Assembly (NCBI RefSeq): GCF_902686445.1 | Contig: NC_062218.1 | Span: 129,822,594 to 129,886,593, forward strand | Origin: Sciurus carolinensis | Taxonomy: Eukaryota > Chordata > Mammalia > Rodentia > Sciuridae | Length of the DNA: 64,000 nucleotides | Direction: 5' to 3' | Position numbers and translations under genes: made by a program | Shown: positions 55,463-64,000 of the stretch, piece by piece | Position numbering within the stretch: position 1 is the first letter of the stretch | Layout of the letters: each line of letters opens with the position of its first letter | Notes under the pieces: model-generated | Seen by the model: only the letters and a program-made list of their open reading frames with translations | Told to the model about the DNA's origin: nothing | Database searches by the model: none

Positions 55463-58400
55463 ATGGAACCCGTGGCCAGCAACATCCAGGTCCTGCTGCA
55501 GGCCGCTGAGTTCCTGGAGCGCCGCGAAAGAGGTGAGGAAGAACTCTGGACTAGATTCCTGGAGGCGACCTCACTGACATGGGCCTGGACGCCTTGGCTC
55601 ACAACTTGAACGACGCACGGCAACTAGGCAGTGATCCACCCTCAACTCAGAGGAGTTCGTGGGCGGTCGGGGAGGGAGGGGTTGGAGAAATGGTCCTGGT
55701 GCCAGAAACCCTTCCTTGACCTGGTATGCCAGGGACCAGGTCCAGTCCTAGCCTGACACAGACGGGCTCTGCCTCTCTCTGGCAGAGGCAGAGCATGGCT
55801 ACGCATCCCTGTTCCCACATCGCAGTCCGGGCCCCATCCATAGGAGGAAGAAGCGACACCCGCAAGGTCCTGGTGCTCTGGACAGTGGGCGGTAAGGAGG
55901 GTACAAGCGAGGGTGGTGGTGTAGGGAGGTTGGATGGGTGCTGTCCTCCTTCAGCCCTTCCTCTGCTCATTTCCTCCTTGTTTGCAGCTTATGGGCTAGG
56001 TACCCTGCTCTGGGAAGCATTCAAACCCTTCTTGCCATCTGTCCCTCCCCAAACACACCTTTTTGTTAATTCAAGGACACTTCTTCAGCACCTCTGATGT
56101 GACAGGAACTGTGAACAAGACAGTTCTGGGTCCTGTTTCCACTCACACGCTTATACTCCATGCATCAAATCAAACCACTCCCTCTCCTCCACAGGCTTAT
56201 TTCTTTTCTATTGTGCTCCAACACTTTGCATATGCTGTTCCCTCCAGTTGAATGCCTTTCCCTCCATTATCCTCTGGGAAACTTCCATTTTGTGCTCTGT
56301 TCAGCTGTCATCTCTGTTTAGGAAACCTTTCTTGCTTGACTGGCAGGGGAACCTTGTTTGGACCCCCACAACCAACTCAGCAGGCCCCTCAGCATTTGTC
56401 TGTTATCTCTGATTCCTCTCACCCCTACCTGGGGGCTCTGGTGCCAAAGACCAGACCAAGATCCCCATAGGAGGGTTGACTGAGGCAGACATTTGTAGAT
56501 TTTGAGCCACAGGGGTCCCTGGGCTAAGGGTGTGGGCTATAGTTGACACTCATCCTCCCTGGCATTGACAGGTCTGTGCACAATGAGCTGGAGAAGCGTA
56601 GGTGAGTCCCACCCCAACCCTGACAGCACCAGGTCCCAGGAACCACCTGTCTGGCCCTACCTTCCCCCTGCTATCCCTCCGGCTGGTGAGGTGGGGCTGG
56701 CACTGCCCTCCAGACCCCTTCCCCCACAGGAGGGCCCAGCTGAAGCGGTGCCTGGAGCAACTGAAGCAGCAGATGCCTCTGGGGACTGACTGTGCCCGAT
56801 ATACCACACTGAACCTGCTGCGCAGGGCCAGGATACACATTCAGGTAAGTGGAGGGGGGCACCCTGTTGTCCCCAGGTGTGGCATGGGAGGCCTGGGTGG
56901 AACCAGGGAAAAGGACCCCCATGTAGTCCAACTGTGTAACTTGGGACAGTTCTCTGTGATTTTAGTTTTCTAATCTATTAAATGGGAAGGAAAGCAAAAA
57001 ATAGCTCAGAGAGTTATTCTGAGGCTTCAGTGAATTCACCCTGCGAATGTTCATTGCTGTTGTTACAGCTATTATTACTTATATCCCAGCCTCTCCAGAC
57101 CTTGGGCAAGTCACTTGGCTTGTGTCTGGACTTCTGCTTCCTCCTCTGGTGGGGAGGGGATTGCTGTTTTAAAGATTCTCTGATAAATCATATGTAATGG
57201 TCCCTTAGATTGTAGAGAGCTGGTCCCCACTCTCCCCTGTTCCCATCCTTCAAGGCCTCCTGTTCTAGGCCATCTATCCGAATGCCACCCCAGGAGGCAT
57301 CCACTCCAGAATTCAGGAGGGGGAAAGGATTGAGAGGAGCTAGTCACGGCACCTCCTAGGACCCTTGCTACTGCCTGAGCTGAGCTTCCCGCCCCCTGGT
57401 GGACAGGAGTGGGTGTGCAGGTGCAGAGGCCCAGGCAGCCCCAGGGCTGCCCATATTAGAAGCAGCCTTGGAAACAAGAGAGTTTTTCCTACCCTCCTGG
57501 CCCTTTTGACAGGTGAAGAGAAAGCTATGTGCTGATGAAAGTCAGATCTAGGCCCAGACCCCCTGACTTGCATTCTTTTCTTCAACAGATATTTATTATC
57601 TGCTCTGCCAGGCCCTTTTGTAGGCACTGGACACTGTGGCAGAGACAGATCCATGTGCCATCCAGCAAATAAGTCCCAGACATGAGAGGTATTCACACTG
57701 TCTCATAAGTGCCTGTTAGAACCCTCTTTGTGGCTGAGTAATACTCTGATTGGCTAATGGGTCCTGGTTTCCCACATGGTACTTACTTGACCTAGTTTCT
57801 TGGTGAATGATGTGTCCATGGGTAGGACCTGGGAATCATTCCATCTTTGAAGTCTCATCACCCCTCTTCTGGACTAATGTATACCACCCTCCTCTCTGGT
57901 CTCCCTGCTTCCTCTTTGCCCTAGAATGATCTTGGGCATACACATATGTGCCCAGACCCATCTCCAGCTAAAAATCTTGACTGGGATCCCAACAGGACAA
58001 AGCCTCAGTTCCTTACTTCCTGTAACTCTCAAGACCCTGTCCAACCCAGGCCTTATCATGACTGCTTTTTTGGACTAGTCTCTCTCCAATCCCGTACTGA
58101 AAAAGTTGAACTTTCCATGCTTGCCAGGCTCCCTCTGCCTTAGTGTCTCCCCTCCCCCATCTTTGGTTAGTTCCTACTCATCCTTCTATACCTTCTCCAG
58201 ACCTCCTTGGCCTATTCTCCCCTTATTGGTAAATGACTAAATCTAGTCTTCTGCCCACTGAGGGCTGTGCCCTTGGACTTCCAGATTCTGAACTTTAGAG
58301 CTAGCAAAATTCAGGTAGGGATAAGGGGAGGAGGTTTATGCTGGAGTCTTAGAGCCCCTGGAGAATCCTGACCAAGATTTACAAATGGGTAGCTTTGTTT

Positions 58401-59210
58401 AGTCTGAAGTTTTCTAACAATTTAAATTAGTTGGCAACATTTCAAAGGACATTTGACATGAAAAATCTGGCTTTCCAGCTTGTCTTAAAGAAATGGGGAG
58501 ATCTGGCAGTGCTGGGCCTGTTGCCATGTGGCAGCAATTGGCTGGAACCGGGAGGTGGCTGCCTCCTTGAGTGAGTATGCATTTGCCAGCCCCCCAGTGT
58601 GTTTGATATTATGGTGTCTCCCATGCCATGCCCACCTAGACAAGGGCATATATGGGTGAAGTACAGGAGGGGGCTGCTTTCTGGAGGATGTTCAGCAACC
58701 CTCTGGGGCCCAAATTTATGTGCCAGCCTGTCTGGAGTAGGCAGAGGCACCATGTGGCCACAGCCCATTGCGAAGTGGCTCAGGGGCAAAGCCCAAGTCC
58801 TGGGCAGCTGACCTCAGCTTCTGCTCCTACGGCTCTGCAGAAGCTGGAGGAACAGGAGCTGAGGGCTCGGCGGCTCAAGGAGAAGCTGCGCAGCAAGCAG
58901 CAGAGCCTGCAGCGGCAGCTGGAGCAGCTCCGGGGACTGCCAGGAGCAGGTGAGCGGCTGCGAGCTGACAGTCTGGACTCTTCAGGCCTCTCCTCTGAGC
59001 GCTCAGATTCGGACCAAGGTGAGTGTCCTGAAGCTGAAAGGCCCTGGGCAGCCTGGGTGGGCCAGGGCTTTTGACTGGAACCCTCCTTGTGCAGAGGAGC
59101 TGGAGGTGGATGTGGAGAGCCTGGTGTTTGGGGGCGAGGCCGAGCTGCTGCGGGGCTTCAGTGCAGGCCAGGAGCACAGCTACTCCCACAGCACCTGTGA
59201 CTGGCTATGA
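55463..59210 (+). CDS. MXD3: MXD3 (MAD3), MAX dimerization protein 3; complete six-exon CDS
   Basis: MXD3 pairs with MAX at CACGTG E-boxes in the nucleus and recruits SIN3-HDAC, opposing MYC. Coding exons: 55463-55532, 55786-55891, 56572-56601, 56730-56844, 58841-59018, 59095-59210; all junctions GT-AG and the frame stays open for 615 nt (204 residues; human 206). The N-terminal SIN3-interaction helix is [18 protein letters not shown] basic region [15 protein letters not shown] (about 61-75) carries the His/Glu/Arg residues that read E-boxes; the helix-loop-helix runs to RRARIHIQ, then a leucine zipper ([20 protein letters not shown]). The acidic/serine tail includes [15 protein letters not shown]. 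Exon 5 reads through an internal GTGAGC that looks like a donor but is coding in relatives. Start chosen by homology. It converges with PRELID1. Confidence 0.96.
56060..56400 (+). mobile_element. L2 LINE fragment in MXD3 intron 2
   Basis: CATATGCTGTTCCCTCCAGT and GAATGCCTTTCCCTCCATTA are L2 3' landmarks. Confidence 0.55.
56920..57190 (+). mobile_element. MIR SINE fragments in MXD3 intron 4
   Basis: CTGTGTAACTTGGGACAGTT with TCTATTAAATGGGAAGG, and again CTTGGGCAAGTCACTTGGC with TCTGCTTCCTCCTCTGG, each follow the MIR core. Confidence 0.6.
57890..58290 (+). mobile_element. L2 LINE fragment in MXD3 intron 4
   Basis: CTGGTCTCCCTGCTTCCTCT, GGCTCCCTCTGCCTTAGTG and repeated CCTTCTC-rich text fit an L2 3' region. 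The rest of intron 4 (57200-57890 and 58290-58840) is unique apart from an L2/MIR-like scrap near 57580-57670. Confidence 0.5.
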
Positions 59211-59595
59211 TGCTCACGGCCCTGACTGCCTTCTGCTCACACTGGGCTGAGCCCACCAGGCAGGAACCCTCTCCAAGCCTCGAGGGCTGCTCAGAGGCAT
59301 CAGTTGGAATGGACTACAAGGACCCTTGTGTGGGAACAGGTACTCCAGGTAACCTGCTACTAGTTGCCAGGCAGTCCCCCACCTGGTGGGAAGAGGCACC
59401 TAGACCATCCCAGAGCCCTGTAAGGCAGGCAGTGCCTGGGCTGCCTTTCCAGGCATTTTGGTAGCACTTGGCTCTGTTGCTCCAGCAGGAGCAGGAAGCC
59501 TCTTGGATCCTCTTGTTCCTTCCTGGACAAGGCCCCTGGCCTTTGCCCTACATGTACTGTACAGTATTTTCATTAAAAATGTCTTTCATAATTTC
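59211..59595 (+). other. MXD3: MXD3 3' UTR with ATTAAA signal
   Basis: Follows the TGA at 59208-59210. ATTAAA at 59572-59577 in the context TTTTCATTAAAAATGTCTTTC predicts a 3' end near 59590-59600. Confidence 0.7.
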
Positions 59596-60144
59596 CTCTG
59601 TCCAGTCTTGCTTGATAAAAATGGAGGAAGTCACAGCCACAACTGGAAAAGAGGAAATAAAATCAGCAGCTGCCACCACCAGGCTGAGTGGTACACTTGA
59701 TCCCCACAACCTGGAGGCTGTTCTGTCTGAGATTTAAGGGTGGTGGCACTGAGGCCTGTGATGTGACTTGCCTGAGTTCCAAAGCCAGGAAACAATGGAG
59801 TCAAGATCCAAACTAAAGCTTTCTGACTCCAGAGCTGGGGCTGATTGAATTCAACAAATATTTATTGAGTGTCTATTATGTGCTAGATATTCTTCCAGGT
59901 ATTTGGGACACATCAAAACAAAACAAAGAATCCTGCCCTCTTGGAGCTTACAGTCTATTGTTTATCAACACTTCACCTGCATACTGCTGGTGACCTTAAA
60001 CAAGTCCCCACACCTTTGTACCACTTTGTGCCTGTCATCAGCTGCCCAATGGGAGAATAAACCAGCTGGGCTCAGACATGTGTCTGGTGTACTGCAGTGC
60101 TGAACAGGACACCTGCCCCCAACCCACCACCCAGACAGCAGAGA
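59596..60144. other. Intergenic gap between convergent MXD3 and PRELID1
   Basis: About 550 bp. It includes an ancient L2/MIR-related stretch at 59848-59960 (CAACAAATATTTATTGAGTG, CTTGGAGCTTACAGTC). Otherwise unremarkable. Confidence 0.6.
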
Positions 60145-60246
60145 GGGCTAGAAGTTGATTTTTAATAATAAAGTACAATGAAAGAGGGGGCAGAGGGAGC
60201 CCACGGGTGTCTAGTGGGCTGTGGCAGTGGCAGGGGCCCAGGCTGG
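60145..60246 (-). other. PRELID1: PRELID1 3' UTR with ATTAAA signal
   Basis: Short 3' UTR on the minus strand; ATTAAA is at 60166-60161 (plus-strand TTTAAT), about 80 bases past the stop. Confidence 0.7.
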
Positions 60247-63083
60247 CTACACAAACTGCTGCTGCTGCTGCTGCTGCTGCTTGGTGGCAGCCTTGCTGGC
60301 AAGGTCCTTGGCCTTCTCTGTAGCTGCCAGTGCTGTCTCCTTTGCCTTCTCCTTGGCTTCCTTGGCTGTCTCAACAAGTGTTTTGGAAGGGGCCTCACCT
60401 AGAGTAAAGGGCAGGAGACTAGCTTCAGATGGCACCTACAGGCCCCACCCAGTCACATTCCCCAACCATGCCAGTCGTGTAGGATAGGCCTGACCCCTTT
60501 GGAAAAGTGGCATTTGCCACCTGGTACAGACTAAGTCCCAGGCTCAGAGCAGGGTAATGACTGGTTCAGGGTCTATGCGAGCCAGGCTGAGCTAGGACCT
60601 GACCTAGCCTCTCCTGGTGAGGTCCTCCCAAGCACTGCCCAGAGTTCTCACCTTGCAGCTTGGCCAAGATGTATTCAAAACCCTTCATAGTCTTGGTCAC
60701 ATTGCTTTTGAACCGGGCGAGACCAAATTCCTGGCAAAAGATTGAGGTGGGAAGGACTGACCCCACCCATGCCAACAGCCCCAGGTCCTAGAAACCCCAC
60801 CACATTCCTTACCTGGACAGCTCTAGAGACACCAAATAAACTAGAGGAGACCCAGGCTTCCCGACGGATTTCGGTCCAGCCACTGTTGTCAGAGTTCACA
60901 CGGTAAACACATCGTTCCTCCACCACCTGTGAGGACAACCACATTTTAGGGGCATCTTTTGCTTTACCAACCTACACACAGACTTGATTCCCTGCCTCTT
61001 TGTTATATTGCCCAGGTTGGCCCTAAACTCTCGGGCTCCAGTGATCCTCCCACCTTAGCCTCCTGAATAGGTGGAACTAAAATCATGTGCCACCACACTT
61101 ACCTGAAGTCCTGCCTCTTTTCAAAAAAGGAAGCAATGAAATGAAAACCCATTCCTTTCGGTTATTGCATCCACAACACCATTTTACCCTCTAAAACCCT
61201 TTCCTGACCCTTAAAAAAACTATAAGGCAGAAGGTCTCGTGGGAGCAGTAGAGGACTTTCTATACTAGGACCCTGGACTGTTTGAAGCCTTTATATCTAG
61301 ATATATACAGTGTTTTTACTCAGACTTTACTCACCCACTACAGTTCTTGAGCTTTCTGACAGTCCAAATAAAAATAGATGTCTTACAGTCATCATAGTTT
61401 TCATTAACAGAAAGGAGAAAGTGGATTGCTACTTCCAGAAGAATACTTAATGACACTTCTCATGAATGGATCACTGTTTTGGTACTTTACCAAGAAGTGC
61501 CCTCATGCAGTCACGTGAGATGACTTTCAATAGCACTGGGCAGAGGAAGGTGGCCACTCAACTCTGTGACATTGCAGGATACATTCCCCCTCTGAACCTC
61601 ACTTCTATCTTGGCACAAGTGAGTAATATCCACCTCTCAAAGGTATCATGACAATAAGTGGAGAAGAATAATTTTCTTATAGTTTGCAGGGTATTCACAT
61701 GTAAGAAGATGCACTGGGATGTTCCTTTAATCATGGGTTTTCAAGCTTTTTAGAGGTATGTGGAACTCCATTCCCCCAAATCTCAGGCAGAAATCCCTTT
61801 ACATGAGACAGGTAAATGTGGAAACGCCTCCAAAGTGGGGTAAGGGGCTTAGAACTTCAATTGCTGAAGCACATCCAAGGCACCATTGGGCTTAACAGAC
61901 GCCCATGTGAAAAATTCCTCCCTCAACATCACTTCTGTGGGCCCAACCCACACGTGTGTCACACATGACATAAAAGTTTGTGTTTAGTACCTACAACAAC
62001 TCTGTAAAATGGGCACCTCCCTCCCTCATGAATGAGTCAAAGAACAGGTCCAGAGAGGCTGACCAGCTGAAATAAAGATAATCTGAGGTTGTACCACGTA
62101 GTCATTGCTCTTCAGTAACCCAGACATGGCTCAGGCCACAGAAGTTCCCTCATGACTCTAGCCAGGTACCTGAGGAGCAGTCTACTTTTGGGGGGACCAA
62201 GAACAGTCTCACCATCAGCCGGGCGTGGTTGATGTTCCAGGTGAAGGTGGTCATGGTCTGATTTTGTGGGTCCACAACAGAGTCCTCCAGGATGTACACC
62301 GAGTGAGCAACGTTGGCAGGAAACAGTCGCTCTGCCCAGCGGGGCATCCTGTTGGTCTTGGTCAGGAGTCTCCGGGACAGGAGCTTCTGGTCAGGGGTCA
62401 CCTCCCGGTGTACTATGTCTTCCGTTAAGACATGTTTGCTGCAGGTGTTAGTGATGCAGACCCTTAGAAAACTACCCCTGACAGACCATCTATCAGGGTT
62501 CCTGTTGGGAGCCTCTCTGCCTTATCTTCCTGCAATCCTGCAGAATGATCTGTACTGTAGTTCAGAACTAAGAGTACCTTGAACCTATCCCAGGGCAAAT
62601 TCCAACTCCTACCTCCTCCCTGACCTGAATTCCTGGGCTTTCCAGCGGGGCTGGCTTCAGGTTTGGCAAATGCCCGGATTTCCAACCCCAAGTTCCCTCC
62701 CAATTACTGTGCTGCCGCCTCTTCCTTGTCTCAACACTCTGAGAAGAGAACCTTAGACTAGGGCTTCAAGTAAATCACCACCCAGGACCAGTCTTCTTCC
62801 AGGATCTTGCAGGCCTGGCCTGGCCGCTTCCCCGATAAGATCTCCGTACCCTAAAAACAGCCACGGTTCCGGGGATCCCTCACGTCAGACTCGAAGTAGT
62901 CTTTCTTGGTCCCATTACTGAGGGGCTGCCCACACTCTGATCTCCAAATAGCGAGGTGAGAAGGAGGTCTGCTTTTCCCTGGGCCACGTACCTATAGGGA
63001 TTCGGGTACCGCTGCCAGAAGGCAGCGAACACTTGGTCCCAGGAACTTCGGAGCACGCTCTGGCCCAGGAAATACTTCACCAT
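60247..63083 (-). CDS. PRELID1: PRELID1 (PRELI), mitochondrial phosphatidic-acid transfer protein; complete five-exon CDS
   Basis: PRELID1 partners with TRIAP1 in the mitochondrial intermembrane space to carry phosphatidic acid to the inner membrane for cardiolipin synthesis, and protects against apoptosis. Coding exons on the minus strand: 63083-62992, 62438-62213, 60926-60813, 60730-60652, 60398-60247; all GT-AG, 663 nt, 220 residues (human 219). The PRELI/MSF1 domain spans about 1-172: MVKYFLGQSVLRSSWDQVF, FPANVAHSVYILEDSVV, FTWNINHARLMVVEERC, REAWVSSSLFGVSRAVQEFG. The C-terminus is a charged LEA-like helix (AKEAKEKAKETALAATEK, KDLASKAATK) capped by eight glutamines and Phe-Val. Human has Cys where this protein has Arg in CVYRVNSDN. 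The start ATG is 620 bp from that of RAB24 in divergent orientation. Confidence 0.97.
60250..60276 (-). repeat. PRELID1: CAG repeat encoding C-terminal polyglutamine of PRELID1
   Basis: Eight CTG units on the plus strand, read as CAG x8 (Gln8) on the minus strand, immediately before the final Phe-Val-stop. Confidence 0.92.
60990..61105 (-). mobile_element. B1-like SINE, antisense, in PRELID1 intron 2
   Basis: GTTATATTGCCCAGGTTGGC, CAGTGATCCTCCCACCTTAG, ATGTGCCACCACACT. It is sense with respect to PRELID1. Confidence 0.65.
61560..62060. mobile_element. MIR fragments in PRELID1 intron 2
   Basis: 61560-61680 (CTGAACCTCACTTCTATCTT, GTATCATGACAATAAGTGG) and 61980-62060 (CTACAACAACTCTGTAAAAT, AACAGGTCCAGAGAGGCTG) are old MIR-type pieces. 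61110-61560 and 61680-61980 are otherwise unremarkable intron, as is 62440-62990 (intron 1). Confidence 0.45.
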
Positions 63084-63972
<889 letters not shown>

Positions 63973-64000
63973 GTAAGTCCCGTGGGCATTTGCTATTGGG

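Noticed and set aside
58950..58956. GTGAGC in MXD3 exon 5 as a donor site
   Set aside because: Using it would remove the conserved Leu-Arg-Ala-Asp-Ser-Leu-Asp segment. The frame runs through it to the GTGAGT at 59019, and the following acceptor at 59093-59094 fits that phase.

Overview
This window is nuclear DNA from a placental mammal, most likely a squirrel-family rodent (Sciuridae: ground squirrel, marmot or tree squirrel). The order LMAN2 - MXD3 - PRELID1 - RAB24 with orientations +,+,-,+ matches human 5q35.3 read in reverse. The rodent assignment rests on the repeats: dozens of tRNA-Ala-derived ID SINEs and dimeric B1-dID SINEs (a 7SL-derived left half joined to an ID right half), together with rodent-style L1 and MaLR LTRs. 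The species call is inference; the gene identities are read directly from spliced exons.

Layout. 1-10340: the 3' three-quarters of LMAN2 (VIP36, an L-type lectin of the early secretory pathway): six coding exons, the 3' UTR and the poly(A) signal. As written, the last exon carries a one-base deletion that puts a stop codon just before the transmembrane segment. 10345-54700: a 44-kb intergenic block made almost entirely of transposable elements. It holds a nearly full-length but broken L1 on the minus strand (18505-25726) punctured by five ID SINEs, several other L1 pieces on both strands, a degraded betaretrovirus-like (ERVK) provirus (33214-41399) with its own nested L1 and SINE insertions, two decayed ERVL-like pol segments (42120-43745 and 48640-50620), a 427-bp solo LTR with a perfect 6-bp target duplication, two MaLR LTRs, a related pair of other LTRs, Tigger-like DNA transposon remnants, L2 and MIR. 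A 202-bp direct duplication (about 97% identical) lies just upstream of MXD3. 54700-59595: CpG-rich promoter and all six coding exons of MXD3, a MAX-binding transcriptional repressor. 60145-63083: PRELID1 on the minus strand, tail to tail with MXD3, all five coding exons intact. 63084-63703: a shared CpG-rich head-to-head promoter. 63704-64000: the first two coding exons of RAB24, which continues past the window.

The four genes are ordinary housekeeping or cell-cycle genes and do not form a functional operon-like unit. LMAN2 acts in ER-Golgi glycoprotein sorting, MXD3 in MYC/MAX-network repression during S phase, PRELID1 in mitochondrial phosphatidic-acid transfer, and RAB24 in autophagy-linked trafficking. 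PRELID1 and RAB24 probably share a promoter. I found no tRNA or rRNA gene, no CRISPR array and no convincing new protein-coding gene. The observations most worth checking are the LMAN2 frameshift, the recent 202-bp duplication, the cell-cycle promoter grammar upstream of MXD3, the provirus/L1 deletion junction, and an unexplained 2.5-kb AT-rich stretch inside the provirus.
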